A DNA stretch of 64,000 bases from Thermoguttaceae bacterium (GCA_017441605.1 JAFRXD010000086.1:1-64000); one strand, 5' to 3'; shown: positions 1 to 9,293, numbered from the stretch's first letter. Notes: generated from the sequence alone by a model not told the origin. Numbers and translations: made by a program.

Positions 1-371
1 CGTGTTGACGTCGAGACCGGTGAAGGTGTACGAGGTCTCGGAGGTCGTGTCTTGGATATCGCCCAAGAGAACCGCGTACAGTTCCGCGCCCTCGACCGCG
101 TCCCAAGTTACCGTAATCGAATCGGTCGTCGCCGTGTACGCGAGGTTCGTCGGGGCCGCCAGTTGCGCGTAGTCCTCGGTTTGAACTTCGAGCGTCGCGG
201 CTTCGGAAGCGTAGGCGCCTTCGCCCGTCGCTTGAACCGAGAAGTCGTACGCCGTGTTGACGTCGAGACCGGTGAAGGTGTACGAGGTCTCGGAGGTCGT
301 GTCTTGGATATCGCCCAAGAGAACCGCGTACAGTTCCGCGCCCTCGACCGCGTCCCAAGTTACCGTAATCG
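1..371 (-). repeat. Exact tandem FN3 duplication, 252-bp period
   Basis: Bases 1-119 are repeated base for base at 253-371, an offset of 252 bp (84 codons). The first copy is cut by the window edge. They are consecutive FN3 modules of the partial surface-protein gene, so this is a recent in-frame tandem duplication. Confidence 0.9.
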
Positions 372-2034
372 TGTCGGTCGTCGCGGTGTAGGAAAGGTTC
401 GTCGGGGTCGTCAGCGTCGGGTAATCGAGCGTCGTAACGTCGATCGTCGCCGCTTCGGAATCGATCATATCGTCGCGGATCGCGACAACGCTGAACGAAA
501 CGGTCGTCGCGACGTCGAGGTCGCCAAGGTTAAACTCCGTTTCGGTAACGGTCTCGGTACCGGAAACGACGGTCGTGTCGTCGCCCAAGAAACCGCCCAT
601 CGGATCGTCGGTCGCCGCTTCGTAAGAGTAAGAAACGACGTAAGCGGTGGCGTAATCGACGGCGTCCCAAATGATGGACGCGGTGTCGTAGCTAACGGTC
701 GCGTCGGTAAGAGACGGGGTCGCGAGTTGCGCTTGCGCGACGGTCAGCTCGAAGTCGGCGACGCCGAGAGACTTGCCGTTGTTGCCAACCGCGCCGACGG
801 AAACGACGTAAACGCTCTCGCTCGAAGCCAGACCGCCGATATACTTCAGCGTGGAGCCGGAGATCTCGAAGTAGGAGTTGGGATTGTCGACAAGCTCGCC
901 GTCGTTGTAAACGACGAAAGCGTAACCGGCGACGCCAAAGCGCTCGTCGGCGGAAGAGTTGACGGTAATGTCCGCGAGATCGACGTTCTCGTCGACGACC
1001 GCGTAAACCGAGCCGGAGGTCGGATTGAGGGCGACGAATTGGTTGAACTTAACCGTCTTGGCGACTTCGCCGCCGCTGGTCAGATCGACGACGACCGCGT
1101 CGGCGACGCTCGAGCCGAGGGAGAACGCGTAGTAGCCGGAAGCGGCGGAAACGTCCAAAGACGCGCCGGTGGAGTCGGTCGCGGTCGCGGCGTCGAAACC
1201 GGACGCGTAAAGTTGAACCGCGACGGTCGCGGAGTGATCGAGATAGACGTCGGTCAGCTCGGCGTTGTAGACGTTCAGCTGGCGCAGACCGGAGCACTTG
1301 ACGAAGTCGAGCGTCTCGAACTTGTTGCCGTAGACGGTCGCGGCGTAAAGCGCGGTGTTGACGCCGTTATTATCGGCGAACTCGATTTCGGTAAGTTGGT
1401 TGTTCGAGCAATCGAGCGTGAACAGCTTGCTCTGCGCGGAAAGATCGAGCGAGGTCAGCGCGTTGTCGTTGCAAAGGAGGGTTTCCAAGTTCGCGCAGTT
1501 CGACAGATCGAGCTCGGTCAGACCGTTGTTCGAGCAGTTGAGGTAGGTCAGCGTGGACTCGTTGATCGTCAGATTCAACTTGCTGTGCCCGTTCTTGCCC
1601 GCCCAACCGGAAATGTTCACGCTCTGAAGCGCCGGGAAACCGGAAATGTCGACCGTGTCGGGATTGGGAGACAACGGGACGCCATAGTTGGAAAGATCAA
1701 TGCTCGTGAGATGACCTTCGGAGTTCCAAGTAAAGTACGACTCCTGACCCGTGAACGCGGCTTGGAAAGCGCTGTTCAACGCGACCAGTTCGTCGTTGTT
1801 TATGTTTGTCGCGGTCGTGTTGAGAACCGAGTTGACGTCGATAACCGCGTCGGAGGACGCGACGACCGTCGAGTACTCGACCGTCTCGTTAGCGGCGGCG
1901 ACCGTCGCCAGATCCGTAACGCTCAAGAGTTGACGATCTTCGAGCGTTTCCAGACGAAGTTGGGAAGGACGAGCGCCCTTCAAAGTTTCCGACTTTCGAA
2001 GCTTCGAAAAATAGGAGGAAAAACTTTTTTTCAT
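1..2034 (-). CDS. Large LRR/FN3 surface protein, 5' part (runs off the left edge)
   Basis: The minus-strand frame is open from the ATG at 2032-2034 to base 1, so only the first ~678 residues are seen. The N-terminus is basic (MKKSFSSYFSKLRKSE), then LRLETLEDRQLLS at residues 26-38, a variant of the planctomycete LEPR-XLL motif. Residues ~75-290 hold LRR-like units of the type LTELDLSNCANLETLLC, followed by a cadherin-like stretch and FN3 modules (ATTDTITVTWDAVEGAELYA). The last two FN3 units are nearly identical, repeating every 84 residues. No classical Sec signal is visible. It probably belongs to the same adhesin-like family as the giant genes beyond 18 kb; the C-terminus, which would test this, lies outside the window. 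No clear Shine-Dalgarno precedes the start. Confidence 0.85.
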   Translation of the reverse strand, partial: MKKSFSSYFSKLRKSETLKGARPSQLRLETLEDRQLLSVTDLATVAAANETVEYSTVVASSDAVIDVNSVLNTTATNINNDELVALNSAFQAAFTGQESYFTWNSEGHLTSIDLSNYGVPLSPNPDTVDISGFPALQSVNISGWAGKNGHSKLNLTINESTLTYLNCSNNGLTELDLSNCANLETLLCNDNALTSLDLSAQSKLFTLDCSNNQLTEIEFADNNGVNTALYAATVYGNKFETLDFVKCSGLRQLNVYNAELTDVYLDHSATVAVQLYASGFDAATATDSTGASLDVSAASGYYAFSLGSSVADAVVVDLTSGGEVAKTVKFNQFVALNPTSGSVYAVVDENVDLADITVNSSADERFGVAGYAFVVYNDGELVDNPNSYFEISGSTLKYIGGLASSESVYVVSVGAVGNNGKSLGVADFELTVAQAQLATPSLTDATVSYDTASIIWDAVDYATAYVVSYSYEAATDDPMGGFLGDDTTVVSGTETVTETEFNLGDLDVATTVSFSVVAIRDDMIDSEAATIDVTTLDYPTLTTPTNLSYTATTDTITVTWDAVEGAELYAVLLGDIQDTTSETSYTFTGLDVNTAYDFSVQATGEGAYASEAATLEVQTEDYAQLAAPTNLAYTATTDSITVTWDAVEGAELYAVLLGDIQDTTSETSYTFTGLDVNT

Positions 2035-2430
2035 TAAAAATGTCCCCATATATATGGCGGTTGTTTTGGCTCGCTCTCTCGAACGAACCGAATCGTTAAA
2101 ACGAAGTTACGGAATCTTCCCTACCGCAACTCGTCTCGAAACATATGCGCTCAAAGTCGCGCCGCGACGCGCGCCGCCGACTTTTCGCTTTCCCTGTGAA
2201 AGCGCGCTGGCGTTTTCGCCGCGCTCTCAACTACTAAGCGACTCTGCGAAACGCTCGTATTGCGACTCTACTGAATTTTAAAATTTTTTGCAACGTCGAA
2301 AAGCCCGCGGATTCCAAATTCGGCAAAATTTAAACTTTTTTTGCAATCTTGCTCAGTCTAATCGACTCATTTTGCCTATCTTTAATAATCTGCGCGAGCA
2401 ATTTTATCGACACGACCCAACTTCCTTGTC
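2035..2430. other. Intergenic region with AT-rich block
   Basis: This 396-bp gap separates the oxidoreductase stop from the start of the left-edge surface-protein gene; both are minus-strand. About 2270-2400 is distinctly AT-rich and probably holds promoter signals for the surface gene, but I could not fix a -35/-10 pair. A perfect 12-bp palindrome, CCATATATATGG, lies at 2046-2057, just upstream of the ATG. A 75-codon plus-strand frame at 2054-2281 shows no recognisable protein features. Confidence 0.5.
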
Positions 2431-3654
2431 CTAGTACAGGTAATTCGCGAGCCGCGCGTCCTCCAATTCGTCGAGGGCCTTCTGAATTGTGTCGAAGGGA
2501 AGCCCCGCGCGATTGTCCAAAATGAAACGAACGACGTCGCAGTCCTCCAACGCCTCTTCGACCGCTTCTCGAAGGTCTTCCAGCTCGTCCAGCGTCTCCT
2601 TCGACTCCCCGTCGTCCCAAACGAACTTCTGATCGGGGGTCGCGGTGATCGTCACGGTGATCCGCTTCTCGTCTTTCGCGGCTTGAATCGCGTCGGCGAG
2701 CGCCACCGACTTGCCCTTCTCTTTGCGACTCATATCGGCGGCGGTCATAAACGCGAAAATATTGATCGTCTCTTGCTTGTCGACCGGCGAGACGCCCGTC
2801 TCGAAAAACTTGCAGATCTCGACCAAAAGCGGCTCGTACCCCTCGTAGTCCCCCACGTTCCGGACTTCCTTCTCGCCGTAGACCTTGCAACTATACGGCG
2901 CCGAACCCTTGCGAATTCCTCGGAACGTCCCGATTCGCTTGTCTTTCCAGACCCCGACGACCACGTCCGCGCCCGGAGTGTTCGTTCGAGAAACCGAAAC
3001 GCAATCGGGCCCCATCACGGTAAAGAGCGACTCCACCCCGTGAACCCCGTACCAGTAGAGCGACGGGTGCTTCGGATTGATCGAGCAAGGGCTGGTCGCG
3101 TCGGCGCCGAGAATTTGCCCGATCGGGCTGTCGTTTCGCATCTCCTGATACGCCTTGACGTATCGTAGCGACGACGCCGAGAACACCGGAACCCCCGCCT
3201 CTTCCGCCATCTCGAAAATATCGAGGACGTCGCGTAGCGAGCCGCCCATCGGTTTGTCGATAAAGACCGGTTTTTTCGCGGCGATCACCGGCTTGACCTG
3301 CTCTAGGTGCATTCGACCGTCGACGCTTTCCAGCAGAATCCCGTCGACCTCCGGCAACATCTCCTCGATCGTCGAGTAGACTTTCAGCCCCGCGTCGGCG
3401 CACTCCTTGGTATAGCCCTCGACCCGATCCCAGCTGTCCGGATTATCGATAACCCCGCCCGGATAAACCGACGTTACCTCGAATTTCTTAAAGATTTCCG
3501 CCCCGTCGGGATTGTTGATCGTCTTGACGAACGCCGGAACGTGCGAGGTCGTCGCGCCGATCACGCCCAGCTTAAAAGTTCCCTCGGCGCCGAAAGAAAC
3601 GGCGACCAGCGTCGCGAAAAGTAGCGTCGGAATGGCGACGAGCGTTTTTTTCAT
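2431..3654 (-). CDS. Secreted Gfo/Idh/MocA-family oxidoreductase
   Basis: 407 residues. Residues 1-23 are a Sec-type signal peptide (MKKTLVAIPTLLFATLVAVS). The Rossmann start is a degenerate KLGVIGATTSH rather than GxGxxG. A DKP version of the family's EKP motif appears as FIDKPMGGS, and FSASSLRY and YWYGVHGVE follow in the substrate domain. The family uses NAD(P) to oxidise or reduce sugars and related compounds; the substrate here is unknown. The last ~70 residues are an acidic helical tail (DELEDLREAVEEALED, then KALDELEDARL) that I do not recognise as part of the family. GGAGAG lies at good spacing before the ATG. It is the last gene of a minus-strand operon, 60 bp after the Hsp70 gene. 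Export is typical of planctomycete members and suggests a role in extracytoplasmic glycan breakdown. Confidence 0.85.
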   Translation of the reverse strand: MKKTLVAIPTLLFATLVAVSFGAEGTFKLGVIGATTSHVPAFVKTINNPDGAEIFKKFEVTSVYPGGVIDNPDSWDRVEGYTKECADAGLKVYSTIEEMLPEVDGILLESVDGRMHLEQVKPVIAAKKPVFIDKPMGGSLRDVLDIFEMAEEAGVPVFSASSLRYVKAYQEMRNDSPIGQILGADATSPCSINPKHPSLYWYGVHGVESLFTVMGPDCVSVSRTNTPGADVVVGVWKDKRIGTFRGIRKGSAPYSCKVYGEKEVRNVGDYEGYEPLLVEICKFFETGVSPVDKQETINIFAFMTAADMSRKEKGKSVALADAIQAAKDEKRITVTITATPDQKFVWDDGESKETLDELEDLREAVEEALEDCDVVRFILDNRAGLPFDTIQKALDELEDARLANYLY

Positions 3655-3714
3655 TGAGTCTCTCCATTAAATCGTTCGATCGTTTCGGAATATAAACGGT
3701 TACGGCGCCGAAAG

Positions 3715-6714
3715 TTAGTCCCAGCGCAGTCCCAACGGAAGTTCTTCCCCAAAGACGCGCGCGCTCGCGTCGAGCCCCCCGCCGCTCCGCGAAAGCGCCG
3801 CGAGCGTCGTCTCCTCCGCCCCTCGCTTCGCCAGAAAAGCGGCGACTCGCTCCCGCGTTTCGAGCGGAACGTCGAAGCTCGAGTCGCTCGACGCGCGCGT
3901 CAACTGCGCCAGCGCGAAGTAGTCGTCGAGCGCCCCTTCGACCCCCGGAGTCTCCAAGTCGGCGAGAAGACGAAGCGCCCACCGATTCGCGACCGCGCTC
4001 GGCAGCGTTCGATCCAAAGGGGCTCGGAACAACGTCCGCGCCCCGACCCGACCCAGCGCCCAAATTAGCGCCGGGCGAACCGCGCGCAGCTTCTTTTTCC
4101 GCGCGACGTCAAGGATCGTCTCGCCGATCTCCTCTTTTCGTTCCAGCGGCAATAGCTCCAGCGCTCCGAGCGCCCGCCAGATCTCCGCGCCCTCGCTCGA
4201 CGCGAAGTCCAAGTCGGGTCCGCGACCCCTGCCTTCGACGAGCGCCTTGCGCAAGTCCCGCAAGTTCGCGAGGATAGGTTCCGCGAGCGTCAGTTGGCGA
4301 CCCGCCGTCAGTCCCGACGCGATTCGGCGCCAAAGAATCCAGTATTGCGCGACCGTCTCCGGCGTCTTCCACGCCAGCTTCCCGGCGATCGTCTTCCACG
4401 CGCGCTCGACTCGCCAGTCGTCCGTCGCCGCGCCGAATCCCGGCCGAAGCGCGAAACCCAGCCAATTCAGCCAGCGCGCCTCGATCGCCGACGAAATCCG
4501 ACGCCCCGACGTCAAATCGAGCGTCGTTTCCGCGAGCCGTCTCAGCGCGATCGCCGGAATCTCGCCCTTGGAAACCCCGAGCGACTCGCAAACCTTCCGA
4601 AACAGATCTCTCGGTTTGACGCGATCTAGCCCGGAAAGTTCCTTGTCGCTCCCGAACGTCGCGCGCAAAACCTCCCGCGCTCGCTCGATTTGCGACTCGT
4701 CGATCGCCCCCTCGCGCTCCAAAGAGGAGTCCCCCGCGACCCAGTCGGATCGCGTTCCGCCCCGCGCGTCGAACTGCAGAGCCCAGCGCGACGCGCGCGA
4801 GCCCGGCTTCGCGCCCTCCGGCAAAACCTCTTGCAAAAACAGCTCGATCGTCCCGATTTCCGTCGGTTTCGCGACGAGCCGCGCGCGGATCGTTCCCGAC
4901 TCCTTCTTCGTTTTCGATCGCGTTTTAAGCGCCGTTCGTATCGGGGCCAGCTCGCGGGTCTCGTTCGGCTCGATCTCGATTAGATCCCCGGGCGCGTCCG
5001 TCGCGCGAACCGACGAGACGAAAATCGGAAACGCGACCGGGCGATCGACCGTCAGCTCGAGCGTCTTCTCCAAGACGATCTCGTCCCCCGGCTCGCTCTG
5101 CGCCGGCAAAAGGCAGACCGCCTTCGGCTTTCCGTTCGAGTTCGCCCCGCCCCCCGGCTCGACCCCGACGTAATACGTCCGCGCCAGCGACGCCCCGACC
5201 CGCGTTCCCCGACCCCGAAGAACCAGCCCGTAGTACGCCGCCCCGCGCGCCACCGCCAAATACAAGTTCTCGTTGCGCAACTCGATCGGCGCGACCCCGT
5301 TCTGCCACTCCGTCAGCGACTCCAAAACCCGAGCGCGCAACTTCGGCGACTCGAACGCGCCCCCGTTGAACAGAACCAAATCGACCTCCGGCGCGCCTTC
5401 CGCCGAGCGCGTCTGGCGAAGCCCCCCCAGCGCCCCCGCGCGCTCCAAATCTCTGCCCGCGTCCTTATGCGCCGCCAAAAAACTCGCCAAATGCTTCGTG
5501 ATCGCGGGGTCCGCCGCGTACGGCAATCCGATCTCCCGAACCCCCGACCGCGTTCGGATCGGGCGGCTCGTCGACTCGACCCTCGGGAAAAAACCGTCGA
5601 TCAGCAGTTTCTCGACCTCCGCGCGCTCCAGCTCGATCGCGACGCTCCCCGAAAGCAACTTCGACCCCGAACCCGGCAAGACGAACCGCCGAACCGAGCT
5701 TTGACCCTTGTCCTCGCCCAAAAAACGCTCTTTCGCCTCCCGCGCCTCTTTGAGCAAAAGCGCGCGCTCGCGCGACGTTAACGGCTCCCGGCGCTTCTCG
5801 AGTATCTTTCCCTCGATATATTGGCAAAGCGCCAAGTCCAGATTGTCGCCGCCCAGAACGAGATGATCTCCGACCGCGACCCGATAGAACTTCGCGCTCT
5901 TCGCCCGAACCTCCGAGCCCTCTCCCTCCTCGCGCGCCAGCGCGTAAATCAGCGCGAAGTCGGTCGTTCCGCCCCCGACGTCGATCGCGAGGATCTTCTG
6001 ACCCGGCTTGACCGTCTCGTCCCAGTCGTTTTCCCGGCGCGCGATCCAAGAATAAAACGCCGCCTGAGGCTCCTCGACCAGCGCGACCCGAGGAATCCCC
6101 GCCGTTTTTGCCGCCTCCAGCGTCAGCGCCCGCGCCGTCTCGTCGAACGACGCCGGAATCGTCAGAACGACGTCCTGCGTCTCCAGCGGAAAGTCCGGAA
6201 AACGCGCGTTCCAAGCCGAGCGAATATGTCCCAAATAAAACGAGCTAATTTCGACCGGCGACCAACGCTTGCTCGACGTCTCCTCCGAAGGGCTCGACGA
6301 CCAAGGAAGAATTGGCGCCGTTCGATCGACCCCCGAATGGCACAGCCAAGACTTCGCCGAGGACGCGAACGAATCCGGCTCCGTCGCGGAACAATCGCGC
6401 GCCAACGTCCCGACGACCCCGAACTTCCCGTCTTTCGGATTCGTCGCCCCGCGACCCTTCAGCGAAAAATCCCGGCGCTTCTCAGCGTCGTCCCAGGGCA
6501 GCGTCGGCGCCGCGCTCGTTCGCGCGAAAAACGACGGCAAAACCTCGCGCTCCTCGACCGCGTTCGGCGCCACCCCTTGCGGAATCCGAAATATCTCGAT
6601 CGCGCTTCCCGAAACGGACTCGCCCTCGAGATCGACGAACGCGACCGCGCTGTTCGTCGTCCCCAAATCGATCCCGACGACGTACCGCGCCGGTATTTCT
6701 TCTATCGCTCGCAT
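3715..6714 (-). CDS. Hsp70-family protein with DUF3731-like C-terminal half
   Basis: 999 residues from the ATG at 6712-6714, which puts the ATPase motif GIDLGTTNS at residues 14-22. The frame extends upstream, but that part would overlap the preceding gene. Other Hsp70 landmarks are AIDVGGGTTDFAL (phosphate 2) and LVLFNGGAFESP. The insert with SSAKSWLCHSGVDR is typical of the long Hsp70 relatives associated with DUF3731 (DNA-K related protein). The C-terminal ~400 residues lack the usual DnaK substrate-binding sandwich and instead carry the helical DUF3731-like region (LFRKVCESLGVSKGEIPA, WLNWLGFALRPGFG, YWILWRRIASGL). It should be a cytoplasmic ATPase or chaperone; clients are unknown. It starts 23 bp after the DUF4838 gene and is surely co-transcribed. 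No strong Shine-Dalgarno is visible, which suggests translational coupling. Confidence 0.88.
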   Translation of the reverse strand: MRAIEEIPARYVVGIDLGTTNSAVAFVDLEGESVSGSAIEIFRIPQGVAPNAVEEREVLPSFFARTSAAPTLPWDDAEKRRDFSLKGRGATNPKDGKFGVVGTLARDCSATEPDSFASSAKSWLCHSGVDRTAPILPWSSSPSEETSSKRWSPVEISSFYLGHIRSAWNARFPDFPLETQDVVLTIPASFDETARALTLEAAKTAGIPRVALVEEPQAAFYSWIARRENDWDETVKPGQKILAIDVGGGTTDFALIYALAREEGEGSEVRAKSAKFYRVAVGDHLVLGGDNLDLALCQYIEGKILEKRREPLTSRERALLLKEAREAKERFLGEDKGQSSVRRFVLPGSGSKLLSGSVAIELERAEVEKLLIDGFFPRVESTSRPIRTRSGVREIGLPYAADPAITKHLASFLAAHKDAGRDLERAGALGGLRQTRSAEGAPEVDLVLFNGGAFESPKLRARVLESLTEWQNGVAPIELRNENLYLAVARGAAYYGLVLRGRGTRVGASLARTYYVGVEPGGGANSNGKPKAVCLLPAQSEPGDEIVLEKTLELTVDRPVAFPIFVSSVRATDAPGDLIEIEPNETRELAPIRTALKTRSKTKKESGTIRARLVAKPTEIGTIELFLQEVLPEGAKPGSRASRWALQFDARGGTRSDWVAGDSSLEREGAIDESQIERAREVLRATFGSDKELSGLDRVKPRDLFRKVCESLGVSKGEIPAIALRRLAETTLDLTSGRRISSAIEARWLNWLGFALRPGFGAATDDWRVERAWKTIAGKLAWKTPETVAQYWILWRRIASGLTAGRQLTLAEPILANLRDLRKALVEGRGRGPDLDFASSEGAEIWRALGALELLPLERKEEIGETILDVARKKKLRAVRPALIWALGRVGARTLFRAPLDRTLPSAVANRWALRLLADLETPGVEGALDDYFALAQLTRASSDSSFDVPLETRERVAAFLAKRGAEETTLAALSRSGGGLDASARVFGEELPLGLRWD

Positions 6715-6737
6715 ATCGCAGCGCCAAACTACTCGCG

Positions 6738-9038
6738 TTAAAGTTGACTCCGAACGATCGCGAGCCGATCGACGAAAACGTCCCCGTCGACCGCCTCGAT
6801 CCAAATCGTCGCGCCCGCGCGCAACGTCCCGGCTTCCAATTCCGCCCCTCCGGTCTCGTCGAGCGAAATCTCCGACTCGCCGACCCCGAGCTTAAACGAC
6901 GCGCCCTCTCCGGTCCGACAACTCGGGTAAATCCGATCTTTCTCCTCCGCCGGGCTCAGCGACTCGATCTGTTCCGGAACCGTCCACTCCCCGCGCTCCC
7001 CTTTCGGGATTTTGACCTCCCAGCCGTTCGACGCCGACTCGCTCTCCGCGAAATCGTCCCCGGACTCCTTCCGAACGAAATCGATTTCCTGCAAATCGAG
7101 CCACGCCGAGTCCGGCGCGCCCTCGCAAACCTCCGGCTTCCTCGCGAACGGGGTTCGCCAACCGACGTACTCCTCCAGCGTCTCCTTCCGGAAATTCGGA
7201 TACATCGGATCCGGCTCGCTCTCCCGGCGCTTGACGAACCCGTAGTCGTCCAGCTTTTGAAGAAAATCTTTCGCCGCTTGGACGGGGTCTTTCGGTCCGA
7301 GGAACTCCAGCCCCCGCAGTCGCGTCTCGACCTGCGCGCGGCGATACTCTTGCGCCCAGACCGCGTCGAGCGGCAATCGCGATTTCTCGACTCGCTCGAC
7401 CAAATCGGGATAGCGCTCGGGGTTTTCCTTCGCCAGTCGCGCCGCGATCTCCGACGCGCGGTTCAAGAGCGCCGAGCATTTCGTCAGCGTCTCGACGTCG
7501 AGCCAGTCGCGCGTCGTCATGAGGTAAATCGTCAGGTTGAAATTGTCCCGCTCGACGGCGTCCGAGAGTAAATCGAAATACTCCCGATAAACCGGAACCA
7601 GCTCCGGCGCGTAATAATTCGAGACGAACTCCTCGAACAGCGCCTCGACGTCCGCGTTTGGATTCCACAGGAGTTTCGCGACCAGCCAAGCGCGAAGCTC
7701 GATGAAATCCCCGGTCGGGCTATGGTAGTCTCCCTGCTCCAAGATTCCCAAAACGTTGTGTTCGGCGTAGAACTTGATGTTTGGCGCGATAACCCGATAG
7801 TTCGGAAACGGCAATACGTAGTAGCCAAAATCGGTCGCGTAATCCCAGACGAAAAGTTTGTCGCAAATCGCGCTCCATCCGAGCAAGTCTTCGCGAAAGC
7901 TCGAATTGATCTCCGCCGACAACGGTTCGCCAAACGAGCATTCGATCGAGCAGAGCCGAACCACGACGTTTCGACGAGGTTTCGTAATTTTCGGCGGCTT
8001 GCGCGTGTATCGGTACGCCAGCGTCTCGACGTAAACGTTCGGAAACTCCTCCTCCAGCGCCTCCGCGATCTTGTTGACCGCGCGAAGAAGCGACCCGCTG
8101 TGAGAGCCCTCCTCCTCGTCGATCGCCGCGCACTTCTCGCACTGGCAATATCCCTCGCAGTCGTTCTGGCTCATATCGATAAACGTCGCCCCCGGGAACT
8201 CCCGCAGAACTTTCTTCGAGTTCTCGATCATTTCCGCGATCATCTCGTCGTTCGAGTAGCAAAGCTGCGTCCCCCGACCGTAAGCCTGGCCCGGCCCCAA
8301 CTGGTCCTCCATTCCCCAGCAGAACGGCGCCCCCACCCGGCGATTACCGTCGATAAACGCGAACCAGTCCGGATGCTCTTTGAAATAATCCTTCGGAGGA
8401 ATAAGGGAAAACGCCGAATGGCACCCGAAGATAATATCGATTTTTCCGCCCCGTTCCGGCGAAATATGCGCCGAGCCTCCGTTGCAACGAAGCCGAACCG
8501 CGAACGGATCGGTGAACGCGTCCTTATAAAACGACTCCCGATAGATCAATTCCGGCGCGTAGTCGACGTCGTATTCCCGAAGCGACAAATTCGGCTCGCT
8601 CGGAACCGTCTCCGACGTCGACGTCCACCAGCGAACCCCGAGCGACTCCAAAAATTCCTGAACCGCGTAAATCGGACCCCGCTCCGGAGCCCCGGTCAAA
8701 ACGAGATTCGACCCGACCGTTTTCAGAACGATTCCGTCCGGCTTGATCGCGCTCTCGTCGAACTCCCCGAGCAGCTTTTGCGACAAAACCCCGGGTCCGA
8801 TTACCAAGCCCCCTTCCCCGGAAAATTCCCCTTCCGAGACGATCGGAACCCGAACCGTCGAGATTCGCTCCAAATACGTCTGGAGATCGCTCGCCGCCGT
8901 TTGCTGAACCGAAGTCGGACTCTCCGGCAAGACGATCGCGCGAACCGGGGTTCCAGACTCCTCGAACTTTATTTCCCCGGAAAAGGCGACCGCGGCGCTC
9001 AGCGTCGCGACGACCGTTAGTAAAACGCGCGGAATCAT
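6738..9038 (-). CDS. Secreted DUF4838-containing protein (alpha-glucuronidase/GH67-like fold)
   Basis: 766 residues from the ATG at 9036-9038, which has GGAGG six bases upstream; the longer upstream frame runs through the promoter. Residues 1-20 form a signal peptide (MIPRVLLTVVATLSAAVAF). An N-terminal domain resembling those before GH67/GH20 catalytic domains follows (SVQQTAASDLQTYLERIS, GLVIGPGVLSQ, VQEFLESLGVRWWTS). The DUF4838 region includes IDMSQNDCEGYCQCEKCAAI with a CxCxxC cluster, and VYVETLAYRYTRKPPK. The C-terminal ~180 residues look like a beta-sandwich accessory domain. DUF4838 proteins are thought to act on polysaccharides, but the reaction is not established. It is the first gene of the operon with Hsp70 and the oxidoreductase, directly behind a good promoter. 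Confidence 0.85.
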   Translation of the reverse strand: MIPRVLLTVVATLSAAVAFSGEIKFEESGTPVRAIVLPESPTSVQQTAASDLQTYLERISTVRVPIVSEGEFSGEGGLVIGPGVLSQKLLGEFDESAIKPDGIVLKTVGSNLVLTGAPERGPIYAVQEFLESLGVRWWTSTSETVPSEPNLSLREYDVDYAPELIYRESFYKDAFTDPFAVRLRCNGGSAHISPERGGKIDIIFGCHSAFSLIPPKDYFKEHPDWFAFIDGNRRVGAPFCWGMEDQLGPGQAYGRGTQLCYSNDEMIAEMIENSKKVLREFPGATFIDMSQNDCEGYCQCEKCAAIDEEEGSHSGSLLRAVNKIAEALEEEFPNVYVETLAYRYTRKPPKITKPRRNVVVRLCSIECSFGEPLSAEINSSFREDLLGWSAICDKLFVWDYATDFGYYVLPFPNYRVIAPNIKFYAEHNVLGILEQGDYHSPTGDFIELRAWLVAKLLWNPNADVEALFEEFVSNYYAPELVPVYREYFDLLSDAVERDNFNLTIYLMTTRDWLDVETLTKCSALLNRASEIAARLAKENPERYPDLVERVEKSRLPLDAVWAQEYRRAQVETRLRGLEFLGPKDPVQAAKDFLQKLDDYGFVKRRESEPDPMYPNFRKETLEEYVGWRTPFARKPEVCEGAPDSAWLDLQEIDFVRKESGDDFAESESASNGWEVKIPKGERGEWTVPEQIESLSPAEEKDRIYPSCRTGEGASFKLGVGESEISLDETGGAELEAGTLRAGATIWIEAVDGDVFVDRLAIVRSQL

Positions 9039-9114
9039 ATCGGCCTCCGATCTTCTCGTCGCGAAAGGACTCGTTTTCTCGTTTGCGCGCCGACGTCGGC
9101 GCGAACCGATGTGA

Positions 9115-9143
9115 ATTATACCCCCCCGCGACCCCAAATTCAA
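9115..9143 (-). promoter_or_regulatory. Sigma70-type promoter for the DUF4838-Hsp70-oxidoreductase operon
   Basis: On the minus strand, TTGAAT (9143-9138) is followed by a 17-bp spacer and a perfect TATAAT (9120-9115). Transcription would start near 9108, leaving a ~70-base leader before the ATG at 9038. Confidence 0.7.
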
Positions 9144-9264
9144 CCCCCGCGCGAACCTTCCCGACCTTTTTTGACTTCCGCCCCCAAAAAACCGAAAGCG
9201 AGAGTCCTCGTTTCCCCGAGCGCGGCGCTCGCGCGCGAGTCTCGTTTCCGCCGAAAATTTCTCC

Positions 9265-9293
9265 TTGACGTCTCGTTCGATAGCGATTAAAAT
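9265..9293 (+). promoter_or_regulatory. Sigma70-type promoter for umuC
   Basis: TTGACG (9265-9270), a 17-bp spacer and TAAAAT (9288-9293) lie 79 bases before the umuC ATG. It diverges from the operon promoter at 9115-9143. I could not recognise a LexA operator next to it. Confidence 0.65.

Noticed and set aside
52-2037. 661-codon plus-strand open frame
   Set aside because: It is antisense to the LRR/FN3 surface gene; its arginine- and valine-rich text is what codon bias produces on the opposite strand. The minus frame shows real repeats and the LEPR-XLL-like motif.
2054-2281. 75-codon plus-strand frame in the 396-bp intergenic region
   Set aside because: No Shine-Dalgarno, no recognisable motif, and arginine-rich composition typical of chance frames here.
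6715-6804. Thirty-codon N-terminal extension of the Hsp70 gene
   Set aside because: It is arginine-rich, overlaps the end of the DUF4838 gene, and would place GIDLGTTNS unusually far from the N-terminus.
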